A stretch of DNA of 41,810 nt, from assembly GCA_027489875.1 (NCBI GenBank), contig JAIXZE010000034.1, positions 1 to 41,810 on the forward strand, written 5' to 3'. The notes under the pieces were generated by a model. That model was not told the DNA's origin, did no database searches, and saw nothing but the letters and a program-made list of their open reading frames with translations. The stretch is from Verrucomicrobiales bacterium. GTDB lineage: Bacteria; Verrucomicrobiota; Verrucomicrobiia; Limisphaerales; UBA9464. This document shows, piece after piece, positions 1 to 8,094 of the stretch. Position 1 is the first letter of the stretch. Each line of letters begins with the position of its first letter. A program made the position numbers and the translations under genes.

Positions 1-1
1 C

Positions 2-40
2 CTGCTCCTGGAGGAGCAACGCGCGTTGCAGTATCGGTGA
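2..40 (+). CDS. 3' tail of an unidentified gene (partial)
   Basis: The first 13 codons read as an open frame (LLLEEQRALQYR, then TGA). Most codons end in G or C, as in real genes of this window, and the peptide is unremarkable helical sequence. It is probably the C-terminus of a gene that starts outside the window. The stretch from 41 to 257 shows no convincing gene. Too short to assign a family. Confidence 0.3.
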   Translation: MLLEEQRALQYR

Positions 41-257
41 AAGTCTCATCCAGGCAGGGCGGAGGTGGCTCGGACAATGGTCGGTGCGGCCGGGAGCAAA
101 CCCCGATCCTGCCGCACGCGGCAAGCATGCAGAACAGGCGCAACACCCCATGGCGACCCTGTGTCCGGAGGATCCCGTCAAGATGGCACTTCACCGGGGC
201 TGTGGCGGAATGCCGGGACTGGAAATCTTCACGGGGTCAGCGCACGCTGTTTGCATG

Positions 258-1160
258 ACTCCCGATCGCCTCCCCGTGGCCGCCGTCATGACGGCCGTCC
301 TGGCTTCCGCAACCGTCTTGACCGCCGCCGAGAATCCCCTGCTCGCCCCCGATGCCAAGATCGAGAAACTGGCCTCCGGGTACCAGTTCACCGAAGGCCC
401 CGCCGCAGACAAGCAGGGCAACATCTACTTCACCGATCAGCCCAACAACCGGATCGTCCGCTGGGACGCCACCACCCGGACGTTTGCGGACTGGATGAAG
501 CCGGCAGGCCGGGCCAACGGGATGTTCTTTGACCATCAGGGCAACCTGATCGCCTGTGCGGACGAGAAGAACGAGTTGTGGTCGATCGCCCCGGACAAGA
601 CCGTGCGCGTGCTCCTGAAGGACTTTCAGGGAAAACTCTTCAATGGGCCCAACGACGTGTGGGTCCGGCCCGATGGCGGCCTGTATTTCACCGACCCGTT
701 CTACAAGCGCCCGTATTGGAATCGGGGGCCTTCGGAGCAGAAGGGCCAGCACGTCTACTTCCTCCCGGCCGATCATTCCGCGCCACAACGGGTGGCGGAC
801 GATCTCAAGCAACCCAACGGCATCGTCGGCACCCCCGACGGAAAGCAGCTGTTCGTGGCCGATATCGGCGCCGGAAAGACCTACCGATACGACATCCAGG
901 CTGACGGCACCCTGTCCGGGAAGAAGTTGTTCTGTGAGATGGGATCCGACGGGATGACGCTGGACGCGGAGGGCAACGTGTATCTCACCGGCAAGGGAGT
1001 CACCGTGTTCAACCGCGAGGGGAACCGGATCGCGCACTTCGAGATTCCGGAGGGTTGGACGGCCAACGTCCGATTCGGAGGCACGAAGCACGATTACCTG
1101 TTCATCACGGCGGGTACTTCCATTTACGGAGCGCAGCTGAAGGTCCAGGGCGCCCGGTGA
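258..1160 (+). CDS. SMP-30/gluconolactonase-like secreted protein
   Basis: A 300-residue six-bladed beta-propeller of the SMP-30/gluconolactonase/LRE family, which usually hydrolyses sugar lactones using one divalent metal. The N-terminus chosen here (MTPDRLPVAAVMTAV) gives a hydrophobic signal peptide ending near ...VLTA-AEN, so export is expected. An upstream in-frame extension lacks coding character and was dropped. Family metal-site regions are visible: an early FTEGPA glutamate, GPNDVW with its asparagine, and SDGMTLD with its aspartate. Repeated blade motifs (GNIYFTD, GGLYFTD, KQLFVAD) match the fold. No neighbour fixes the substrate. A role in secreted sugar-lactone catabolism is inferred. 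Confidence 0.85.
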   Translation, partial: TPDRLPVAAVMTAVLASATVLTAAENPLLAPDAKIEKLASGYQFTEGPAADKQGNIYFTDQPNNRIVRWDATTRTFADWMKPAGRANGMFFDHQGNLIACADEKNELWSIAPDKTVRVLLKDFQGKLFNGPNDVWVRPDGGLYFTDPFYKRPYWNRGPSEQKGQHVYFLPADHSAPQRVADDLKQPNGIVGTPDGKQLFVADIGAGKTYRYDIQADGTLSGKKLFCEMGSDGMTLDAEGNVYLTGKGVTVFNREGNRIAHFEIPEGWTANVRFGGTKHDYLFITAGTSIYGAQLKVQGAR

Positions 1161-1212
1161 TCCCAGGGCAGCTCCAGCAGGCCCCTGACCGCCTGAATCG
1201 GGCTTGAATGCC

Positions 1213-1239
1213 GCGCCATCCTTCCGACGGAGGATGCGC
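1213..1239 (+). terminator. possible hairpin after the SMP-30 gene
   Basis: CATCCTTC and GGAGGATG pair around a short loop (one G-U), extended by GCG/CGC with a one-base bulge. It lies 50 bases after the stop and before the next gene on the same strand. No T-run follows, so it could be a weak terminator or a chance hairpin. Confidence 0.3.
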
Positions 1240-1298
1240 CGGATTGACTAACGGGTTGCCCAGAGGGGGTGCACTAGGGTAGCACCCCCGGCCGGGTA

Positions 1299-2498
1299 AT
1301 GCGTTTCGTTTTCCTCACCCTTGGGTATCACCCCGATCTGGATGGCGGCGGCTACCGCTATGCGACCGAGGTCGCCGAGCGCTTGGCCGCGCTTGGCCAC
1401 GAGGTTCACGCCGTCTACCCGAACCCACGGAACGCCCTGCCCCCGATGGAGTCCCGCAACGGGGTCCAGCTCCATCGGGTTCCCGATGGGACAGGATCCT
1501 TCTTCGCAAACTGGCGCACCGAGAATGCGGCGGCCCGCGCCGTGCTGGACAAGCTGCTTGGCGCTGGTACGCCTCGGACATTGCTGGCCACCCATCAGGC
1601 CTATTTCGAAGCTGCGGCCCGGGGCCGCCCCACGGTCTTCATGTTTCAGGGAGCCTGGGGTCTGGAGTACGCCTTCAGCCAGAAGGCCAAACCCCGGGGC
1701 CTGCTGCGTCGCCTCCTGGATCCATGGATCGCCCGCCAGCTTCACCGGACCGAGGGTCGGGCCCTCGCTGCGGCACCGGAAATCTTCGTTGCTTCGGACT
1801 ACACCCGGAAACGCCTGCCGACGTGGCACCCGAAGGTGTCCTCGCCCGTCCGCATTGTTTCGGGCGGTGCCAACTTCGCCCACTTCTTCCCTCCTGCCGA
1901 CCGCGCCGAAGTCCGCGCCCACTGGAATCTTTCCCCGTCAGACTGCCTTTTTCTGACGGTGCGCCGTCTCGACCCGCGCATGGGCCTCCGTTCGTTGATC
2001 GAAGCGTTTGCCACGGCATCGAAGGCCTATCCTGGCGCACGCCTTTGGATGGCGGGTCGCGGCCCTCAGCGCGACGAACTGCAGGCCCACATTGAACAAC
2101 TGGGCCTGGCCGCCAAGGCCCGCCTGCTTGGGTTCGTTGCCGAATCCGACCTTGCAGCGCTCTATGGGGCGGCCGACGTCACGCTCATGCCGTCCCTCGA
2201 TCTGGAAGGCTTCGGCCTCGCCACCGTGGAATCCCTCGCCTGTGGCACGCCGGTCCTCGCATCAGACGCCGGGGCAAACCCGGAACTCGTGGGTCCCCTC
2301 GACCGGGCACTGGTCTACCCTACCGGTGATTCCCGCGCCCTCGCCGAACGACTCGAAGCGATCCTGGCAGGACGCCTGGCGCTTCCTTCCCGAGCCCGAT
2401 GCGCCGAATTCGCGCGCACGGAGTTCCGATGGGATCGACCGGTCAACGCGTTCATCGAAGCGTTTGACCGACACGCCCTGGGAGGAAAGACGGCGTGA
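1299..2498 (+). CDS. GT4 family glycosyltransferase
   Basis: A 399-residue GT-B fold glycosyltransferase of family GT4. Such enzymes move a sugar from a nucleotide-sugar donor onto a growing glycan at the inner membrane face. The C-terminal donor-binding half contains the retaining-enzyme EX7E motif, EGFGLATVE, with Glu303 and Glu311, followed by ACGTPVLASDAGANPELV-like loop residues. The N-terminus has a glycine-rich acceptor loop (HPDLDGGGY). It begins a run of co-directional genes: its stop overlaps the next GT4 start by four bases (GTGA). With the WecA-type transferase two genes on, it probably acts in envelope polysaccharide assembly. The transferred sugar cannot be told from sequence. 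Confidence 0.88.
   Translation: MRFVFLTLGYHPDLDGGGYRYATEVAERLAALGHEVHAVYPNPRNALPPMESRNGVQLHRVPDGTGSFFANWRTENAAARAVLDKLLGAGTPRTLLATHQAYFEAAARGRPTVFMFQGAWGLEYAFSQKAKPRGLLRRLLDPWIARQLHRTEGRALAAAPEIFVASDYTRKRLPTWHPKVSSPVRIVSGGANFAHFFPPADRAEVRAHWNLSPSDCLFLTVRRLDPRMGLRSLIEAFATASKAYPGARLWMAGRGPQRDELQAHIEQLGLAAKARLLGFVAESDLAALYGAADVTLMPSLDLEGFGLATVESLACGTPVLASDAGANPELVGPLDRALVYPTGDSRALAERLEAILAGRLALPSRARCAEFARTEFRWDRPVNAFIEAFDRHALGGKTA
2481..2485 (+). promoter_or_regulatory. strong Shine-Dalgarno for the second GT4 gene
   Basis: GGAGG lies inside the end of the upstream gene, nine bases before the GTG start at 2495. It is the clearest ribosome-binding site in the window and decides that the GTG overlapping the upstream stop is the real start. 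Confidence 0.75.
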
Positions 2499-3628
2499 GG
2501 ATTCTCGAATTGGGCAAGTTTTACCCTCCCGAGCGCGGGGGAATGGAAACCCTGTTGCAGATCTGGGCCGAAGGTTTCCGGGATCAGGGAGCGCAAGTCA
2601 CCTGTGTCGTCGCCAACCGCTCTGCACAGACCGTCGTCGAGCGTCAGCCGGGCCTCGAAGTCCACCGGCTCGCCAGCCACGGACAGTGCTTCTCCGCCTC
2701 CCTTTGCCCCTCGTACCCCGGGGCATCCCGACGATTTCCTGCGGACATCATCCACGCCCACTTCCCCAATCCCCTGGCGGACATTGCCGTCATCCGGGCT
2801 CCGCGGAACGTGCCCGTGGTCGTCCATTGGCACAGCGACATCGTCCGTCAACGCGCGCTGCTGAAGCTCTACAAGCCCATCCAGGATGCGATGCTACGCC
2901 GGGCGGACCGTGTGGTGGTCGCCACGCCCCAGCACCTCGAGTACTCGGACTGGCTGGGACCTTACGCACACAAGGTAGTGGTCATCCCCTTCGGATTGGA
3001 TCTTTCCCGGTTCCAGCCAACCGCCTCCCTCCTCGCCCGCGCGGCGGAACTTCGGGCTGATTCCCGCAACTCCACCGTCTTCCTGAACATTGGCCGACTC
3101 GTTGGATACAAGGGCCAGCGATACGCCATTGAAGCCCTGCCCTCGGTTCCGGGCGCGGTCCTCTGGCTCGTGGGCACAGGCCCGCTCGAACAGGAACTCC
3201 GCTCCCTCGCGGCAGGTCTCGGAGTCGGCGAACGCGTCCGCTTCTGGGGAGATGTTGCGGATGCAGACCTCCCTGCCCTCCTCCACGCATGTGATGTTTT
3301 CCTGTTCCCGTCGATCACGCCGAATGAGGCGTTCGGACTGGTATTGGTCGAGGCCATGGCGTGCGGGAAACCACTGGTAGCTTGTCACCTGCGGTCCGGG
3401 GTGCCATACGTCTGCCGCAGCGGAGACAACGGCGTACTGGTTTCCCCGATGGATCCCGTCGAACTCGGTCGAGTCATGGCCGAATTGGGTGCCTCCCCGG
3501 AACTGCGGAGTCGCCTCGGCCTGCGAGGATCTGACCGGGCGAAAGCCGAGTTCAGCAAGCAGGCGATGATTCAACGACACTGGAAACTTTTCGAAGAACT
3601 CCGAGGCCGGAAGTCCTCAGGCGAATGA
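2495..3628 (+). CDS. GT4 family glycosyltransferase
   Basis: A 377-residue GT-B glycosyltransferase with a GTG start that overlaps the upstream stop as GTGA and has a good Shine-Dalgarno. The N-terminus KFYPPERGGMET is the usual GT4 acceptor-loop signature, and the EX7E motif EAFGLVLVE (Glu278, Glu286) sits in the donor-binding half after PSITPN. Around residue 210 the protein reads GTGPLEQEL, a typical GT4 nucleotide-loop. It overlaps the downstream WecA-type gene by ATGA, so three genes are translationally coupled. The two GT4 proteins are clearly different in sequence and are likely sequential transferases of one glycan pathway rather than recent duplicates. Confidence 0.9.
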   Translation: MRILELGKFYPPERGGMETLLQIWAEGFRDQGAQVTCVVANRSAQTVVERQPGLEVHRLASHGQCFSASLCPSYPGASRRFPADIIHAHFPNPLADIAVIRAPRNVPVVVHWHSDIVRQRALLKLYKPIQDAMLRRADRVVVATPQHLEYSDWLGPYAHKVVVIPFGLDLSRFQPTASLLARAAELRADSRNSTVFLNIGRLVGYKGQRYAIEALPSVPGAVLWLVGTGPLEQELRSLAAGLGVGERVRFWGDVADADLPALLHACDVFLFPSITPNEAFGLVLVEAMACGKPLVACHLRSGVPYVCRSGDNGVLVSPMDPVELGRVMAELGASPELRSRLGLRGSDRAKAEFSKQAMIQRHWKLFEELRGRKSSGE

Positions 3629-4722
3629 GCCAATACAAGACCTACCTTCTCGTCATGCTGATGTCGGGCGTTGGCGCATTCCTGCTGGCCCCGCTCGCCA
3701 TCCGTCTGGCTTTCCGGTGGGGTGCCGTCGACATCCCGAATGCCCGGAAGGTCCACGCGAAACCCATGCCCCGAATGGGAGGTGTCGCTGTGTTCCTGGG
3801 TTTCTGCCTGCCGTGGATCGCCCTCTATTTCATCGATAACCCGGTGACCAGCACCTTCCGCGACTTCGAGAAGCGCTTCGCAGCGCTCCTCGGTGCTTCG
3901 ACGGCGATGTTCCTGCTGGGGATCTTCGATGACATCAAGGGAGCCGACGCTCCGAAGAAGCTGGTCATCCAGATCCTTGCCGCGATCGGACTGTGGTCCG
4001 GCGGCGTGCGGATCGAGGACCTGGCGCTGCCCTGGGGCCAATCCTTCGACCTCGGGTGGTTCAGCCTGCCCATCACCGTGCTGTGGGTCGTGGGCGTCAC
4101 CAATGCCATCAATCTTCTGGACGGCATCGACGGCCTTGTCTCCGGGGTGACGGCGGTCATGGCCCTCAGTCTCGGAATCATCAACATCCTGACCGGCAAC
4201 ATCCTCATCGCCCTCCTGACGCTCAGTCTGGCGGGTGCGTGCCTGGGATTCCTGCCCTACAACCATTCCCCGGCGAGGATCTTCCTCGGCGATACCGGTT
4301 CCCTGACCATCGGCATGATCCTCGCAGGGATCGGGATCATGTCCCTCTACCACGAGGGCCGCCAGACCGCCGGGCCCCTGCTCTCGGTGCCCATGATCCT
4401 CTTCGGGCTTCCTCTCTTTGATACGGTCAGGGTCATGGCGCAGCGGGCCCTTCGAGGGAAATCCATCTTTGAAGCGGACAAGAACCACGTGCACCACCGC
4501 CTCCTGGAAATGGGCATGAACCATCGTCAGGCCGCGTGGACCCTCTACGCGGTCGCGGCAGGTCTCGGAGCCACCGCGATCCTGCTCTCCCAACTCGAGC
4601 GCGGCCGGCAACTGATCTTCAGCGCCATCTTCGCGGCGCTCGCCGCCGGCATGTACGCCGTCTGGCGCCTCCGCCTGCGTGACCGATTCCTGGATGATGC
4701 CGACGATCCGCCCGGGAGCTGA
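3625..4722 (+). CDS. WecA/TagO-type undecaprenyl-phosphate sugar-1-phosphate transferase
   Basis: A 365-residue polytopic membrane enzyme that moves a HexNAc-1-phosphate from a UDP-sugar to undecaprenyl phosphate, starting a lipid-linked glycan. All family motifs are intact: GIFDD for the aspartate pair, NAINLLDGIDGL at 160-171, IFLGDTGSL around 220, and the WecA-type HVHHRL at 288-293 on the last cytoplasmic loop. About ten hydrophobic segments are visible. The ATG overlaps the GT4 stop (ATGA). The HxHHR motif separates it from MraY, so GlcNAc-1-P or a related HexNAc-1-P is expected. It is the probable first enzyme of the pathway served by the two upstream glycosyltransferases. Confidence 0.9.
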   Translation: MSQYKTYLLVMLMSGVGAFLLAPLAIRLAFRWGAVDIPNARKVHAKPMPRMGGVAVFLGFCLPWIALYFIDNPVTSTFRDFEKRFAALLGASTAMFLLGIFDDIKGADAPKKLVIQILAAIGLWSGGVRIEDLALPWGQSFDLGWFSLPITVLWVVGVTNAINLLDGIDGLVSGVTAVMALSLGIINILTGNILIALLTLSLAGACLGFLPYNHSPARIFLGDTGSLTIGMILAGIGIMSLYHEGRQTAGPLLSVPMILFGLPLFDTVRVMAQRALRGKSIFEADKNHVHHRLLEMGMNHRQAAWTLYAVAAGLGATAILLSQLERGRQLIFSAIFAALAAGMYAVWRLRLRDRFLDDADDPPGS

Positions 4723-4812
4723 ACGCCGCCGGAGCCATCCCCCGGATGACGGATGCGACGATTGGAGAATCCCGTTGTCACATGGCCCGGCATCCGGAAA
4801 GTTCCACCCGTG

Positions 4813-5499
4813 ATGCAGAAGTTCTCCGATCTTGGTTACCCCGGCCGCCTGATCGCTGTCGAAGGCCTCGACGGATCCGGGAAGTCGACGCAGATCTTCC
4901 TGCTCAAGCGATGGCTCGAAATGCAGGGCCTCAAGGTCTTCTTCAGCGAGTGGAACTCTTCCGCCCTGGTGAAATCCGCCACCAGCAAGGGCAAGAAACA
5001 GAACCTGCTGACCCCAACGACCTTCAGCCTCATCCACGCCACGGATTTCGCGGACCGCTACGAACGTCAACTGGTTCCACTACTCAAGGCAGGGTACATC
5101 GTGCTCTGCGACCGCTACATCTTTACCGCATACGCCCGGGATGTGGTCCGCGGGTGCCCACCCGAGTGGGTTCGCGGGGTCTACAATTTCGCCGCCCTGC
5201 CGGATCTCACCTTCTTCTTCAAGGCCAGCCTCGACGTCTCCCTCTCGCGCATCCTGGACAACCGCCCCACCCTGAAACACCACGAGGCCGGCATGGACTT
5301 GAACCTCTCCCCGGACCCTTACGAAAGCTTCCGCATCTTCCAGGGCCGGATCTTCGAGCAGTACCTGTCCATGAGCACCGAATTCGGTTTCCTCGTCATG
5401 GATGCCAACCAGCGGATCGAGGAACAGCAAGGACTCGTCCGACGTCTGGTGTCGACCCACATCGACCTCGGGCAGTTCCGCCTCACCCGCGCCGCCTGA
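4813..5499 (+). CDS. thymidylate-kinase-like P-loop kinase, copy 1
   Basis: A 228-residue P-loop protein of the thymidylate kinase family. Walker A is GLDGSGKST (18-26), and DRYIFTAYARD supplies the family DRY/H motif with the arginine that contacts dTMP. The start at 4813 is preferred because it puts Walker A about 18 residues in, as usual, and GGAAAG lies 11 bases upstream. An in-frame ATG at 4753 would add 20 residues. The lid region does not read like canonical Tmk: it has GMDLNLSPDPYESF then QGRIFEQY. It is followed within 21 bases by a paralogue sharing that lid. dTMP phosphorylation is the default call, but another substrate is possible. Confidence 0.75.
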   Translation: MQKFSDLGYPGRLIAVEGLDGSGKSTQIFLLKRWLEMQGLKVFFSEWNSSALVKSATSKGKKQNLLTPTTFSLIHATDFADRYERQLVPLLKAGYIVLCDRYIFTAYARDVVRGCPPEWVRGVYNFAALPDLTFFFKASLDVSLSRILDNRPTLKHHEAGMDLNLSPDPYESFRIFQGRIFEQYLSMSTEFGFLVMDANQRIEEQQGLVRRLVSTHIDLGQFRLTRAA

Positions 5500-5520
5500 A
5501 CTCCCTTTCCGCCTCCCGCC

Positions 5521-6285
5521 ATGCCACGCAGCAAATCCGCCCCGAAGGATCGAGTCTCCCGTATCGTGGGCTCCAGCGTCCTCGTTCCCAAGGTCACTCC
5601 CAAGACCTTCTACGGTCACGGAATCCCGGACATCGACTCCAACCACCTCACTGGAAAGCTCATCGCCGTCGAAGGCGCGGATGGTTCCGGCCGTTCAACA
5701 CAGATCGCGCGTCTGGTGCAGTGGCTGGAGGCATCCGGCCATCACACCGTCCAGGTGGGACTCAAGCGGTCCACCCTCGTCTCCGAAGAACTCGAACAGG
5801 CGCAACAAGGGAACATCCTTGCCCGAACCACCCTGTCCCTGTTCTACGCCACGGATTTCGCGGACCAACTCGAGAACACCATCCTGCCCGCCCTCCGGGC
5901 CGGCTCCATGGTCATTGCCGACCGCTACATCTACACCTTGATGGCTCGGGACCTCGTTCGTGGGGTCGATGAGACCTGGTTGCGCAACCTCTACGGCATC
6001 GCCCTCGCGCCGGACGCCGTGTTCTACCTGGAGGTTTGCCCGGAACTCCTCGTCCAGCGGGTCTTCGCGAAGAACCAATCCCTCGATTACTGGGAAAGCG
6101 GCATGGACCTGGGCCTTTCCCGCGACATGTTCGACAGCTTCCTCCGTTATCAAGGGCTCATGCGTGACACCTTCCGCCGGCTCCAGCAGACCTACGGATT
6201 CGATATCGTGGATGGCGAACGTTCACCGGACGCCATCAACGCAGAACTGCAGAGCCGCATCGAGGCGGTGCTTGCCGGCCGTTGA
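5521..6285 (+). CDS. thymidylate-kinase-like P-loop protein, copy 2, altered Walker A
   Basis: A 254-residue paralogue of the preceding gene, 21 bases downstream. It carries a 45-residue N-terminal extension, basic at first (MPRSKSAPKDRVSR). Walker A reads GADGSGRST, with Arg58 in place of the usual lysine (codon CGT). The rest of the fold is kept: DRYIYTLMARDLVRG, and the same unusual lid, GMDLGLSRDMFDSF then QGLMRDTF, found in copy 1. Replacement of the P-loop lysine usually weakens or abolishes phosphoryl transfer, so this may be a regulatory or heterodimer partner, or an enzyme tolerant of arginine. It ends the co-directional block. Confidence 0.7.
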   Translation: MPRSKSAPKDRVSRIVGSSVLVPKVTPKTFYGHGIPDIDSNHLTGKLIAVEGADGSGRSTQIARLVQWLEASGHHTVQVGLKRSTLVSEELEQAQQGNILARTTLSLFYATDFADQLENTILPALRAGSMVIADRYIYTLMARDLVRGVDETWLRNLYGIALAPDAVFYLEVCPELLVQRVFAKNQSLDYWESGMDLGLSRDMFDSFLRYQGLMRDTFRRLQQTYGFDIVDGERSPDAINAELQSRIEAVLAGR

Positions 6286-6312
6286 AGGAAGCCAGAGCGT
6301 CAGCCTCAGGCC

Positions 6313-6329
6313 TCACGCCTCGGGCGTGA
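6313..6329. terminator. hairpin at the convergent gene junction
   Basis: TCACGCC and GGCGTGA pair perfectly around a TCG loop, beginning on the dioxygenase stop codon and 28 bases past the kinase-like gene stop. It could help terminate either strand. There is no U-run, so this is tentative. Confidence 0.3.
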
Positions 6330-6981
6330 ATCCGAGGACCACGTCGAAGCGCGCCGTCAATTCTCCGGCTTTCGACCCTTCCATCGGCGCAAAGGGAACG
6401 ATCACCGATTTCCGGGCCTTTGCGTCCGCAATGCCCTTCAGGACGCCGTCCTTCTCGTTCCCGGGTTCGCCCAGCACGTAGCACTGCGTGGTGAACTTCG
6501 GCTGGCCCGGCACCTTCACCGAGTAATGGATGTGCGGAGTCCGGCCGGGATACGGCACCGGCTTGATGGTCCGGAACTGATACTCTCCCGTGGATCCGGT
6601 CAGGAACCGACCGAAGCCCTGGAAATGCTTGTCCCGGCGATTGCCACCGTCGCTGTCCTTGTGCAGGTAAACGCCGTTCGCATCCGCCTGCCAGATTTCC
6701 ACCACCGCATTGCGGATCGGCATGCCCCGCGCATCCAGGATGCGCCCTCCCAACCAGGTGACAATGCCTGCGGACGGCGTCAGTGAATCGTTGAGGACCA
6801 CCAGGTCGTTGTCGGTATCGAGCGGCAGCTTGTCAGGATAGAACGGTCCTTCGGTCTGCGCCGGCGTCCGCGTCAAGGCCTCGGCGTACAATCCCGGAAC
6901 GGCAAAGAACCCGGCAGCAATGCCGAGTCCGCCCAGAAACCGACGACGTCCCAAACCACCCACAATGCGCTGATTATTCAT
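6313..6981 (-). CDS. Tat-exported intradiol ring-cleavage dioxygenase
   Basis: A 222-residue protein of the protocatechuate 3,4-/catechol 1,2-dioxygenase fold, non-haem Fe(III) enzymes that split catechols between the hydroxyls. The N-terminus has a twin-arginine-like signal (GRRRFLGGLGIAAG). The iron site region is visible: EGPFYP and AVVEIWQADANGVY upstream, and PYPGRTPHIHY with the paired histidines. AGGA lies about ten bases before the ATG. The protein is short and single-chain, like the exported intradiol dioxygenases of planctomycetes and verrucomicrobia, whose natural substrates are poorly known. The ThuA-domain gene lies 61 bases upstream on the same strand. Confidence 0.85.
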   Translation of the reverse strand: MNNQRIVGGLGRRRFLGGLGIAAGFFAVPGLYAEALTRTPAQTEGPFYPDKLPLDTDNDLVVLNDSLTPSAGIVTWLGGRILDARGMPIRNAVVEIWQADANGVYLHKDSDGGNRRDKHFQGFGRFLTGSTGEYQFRTIKPVPYPGRTPHIHYSVKVPGQPKFTTQCYVLGEPGNEKDGVLKGIADAKARKSVIVPFAPMEGSKAGELTARFDVVLGFTPEA

Positions 6982-7042
6982 GGCTCTGTTTTCCTGATCC
7001 GTTTCCCGTATCGAAACTCGAACTCCAGTAAAGATCCGCCGA

Positions 7043-7807
7043 TCACTTCGCAGGCTTGGAGGCCCAGACGATTCCGCGCGCCAGCATTTCGAGGAACACT
7101 GGATCCCGGAACGCGTCGTCCGAATGACCGTAGGTTGTCCCGAAAACGCGGGTACCGTGGTAATTGTTCTCCCAAGCCACCGGTTGGTCCGCGCCTGTCT
7201 TCTCGCTGCGGGAGGTGGCCAACGCGCGCGCCGAGGCCGCCATCTTCTCGATGATGTAGAGCTCGTCCATGGCGGTCACCCACTTGTCCGGGATGCCAGC
7301 CATGGCGGGATGCTTTCGGTCCATCACATACACGGGATACCGGCTCTGGTGTTCGTGGTAGCGACTGGTGACCCCGAGAAACTCACGCCAGTCATCAAAG
7401 CTCGTCGCCCGATAGGTATGCATGGCGCAGTGCACGACGACCGCGGGCTTTCCGGCGCGATGGGCCGCGGTGATCTTGCGGATGTAGTCGATGTCCGCGG
7501 TGTCGGCGAAACACTCATTGTGGACGACGACATCGTAGGGTTTGGCCCAATCCGGATTGTCATACAGGGCAATCTGCCCACGCGTTCCGTTGCCACCCTC
7601 GTTGACCACCGTGAACGTCACATCCGCACGCTTCGCGACCGCGTTGGTCAACTGCGCTGATTGAAACGGGTAATTGTGGCAGCACCCCCCGGTGATGAGC
7701 AGCACCTGGATGGGCTTTCCCGAGTGAAGCTTGGGCGCGTCCTCACCCAGACACAACGCCGAGGAGGCCAGCAACAGGGCACCAGCCCACCATGCACGGA
7801 GGTTCAT
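7043..7807 (-). CDS. secreted ThuA-domain protein
   Basis: A 254-residue protein with a signal peptide ([21 protein letters not shown]) and a ThuA-like, class I glutamine-amidotransferase-like fold: [19 protein letters not shown] near the start, [12 protein letters not shown], then [12 protein letters not shown] and a DELY segment, ending FGTTYGHSD. ThuA domains are linked to trehalose or sugar utilisation in rhizobia, and many exported copies exist in planctomycetes and verrucomicrobia with no fixed function. It lies just upstream of the exported dioxygenase on the same strand, so the two may be co-transcribed. No Shine-Dalgarno is evident. Confidence 0.82.
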   Translation of the reverse strand: MNLRAWWAGALLLASSALCLGEDAPKLHSGKPIQVLLITGGCCHNYPFQSAQLTNAVAKRADVTFTVVNEGGNGTRGQIALYDNPDWAKPYDVVVHNECFADTADIDYIRKITAAHRAGKPAVVVHCAMHTYRATSFDDWREFLGVTSRYHEHQSRYPVYVMDRKHPAMAGIPDKWVTAMDELYIIEKMAASARALATSRSEKTGADQPVAWENNYHGTRVFGTTYGHSDDAFRDPVFLEMLARGIVWASKPAK

Positions 7808-7886
7808 GCCGGCATTCTATTCAGGAGGCACCACCCCAAGCCAGCCCGATTCCATCAGGGGCACCTCTCCCAAAGCACCTCCTCAC

Positions 7887-7980
7887 GGCGATGAGGACAT
7901 CGCCTCCCCGTTCCAGGGTCAGGGCGACGATGTCCTCGTCGCCATTCAAGGGCCTTTCCCGGGGCGATGAGGGCATCGCC
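7887..7980. repeat. three palindromic hairpin repeats between divergent genes
   Basis: Three hairpins lie in the 287-base gap between the ThuA gene and aspartokinase: 7887-7904 (GGCGATG, loop AGGA, CATCGCC), 7923-7943 (GGCGACGA, loop TGTCC, TCGTCGCC) and 7963-7980 (GGCGATG, loop AGGG, CATCGCC). They are the same hairpin type as the 77-bp arrays at 13165-13450 and 26826-27108, but with different spacers. The promoters of both flanking genes must lie in this gap. No other structure was seen in it. Confidence 0.8.
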
Positions 7981-8094
7981 ACCCCAAAACCACTTTCACA
8001 ATGGGCAGTAGCCGGATGCGACCAAACCCTTCATTCATCCCAGAAAAGTTTTGTCCGGAAGGCCCGTTTCCGGCAGAAACCACGGGCTAACGCA

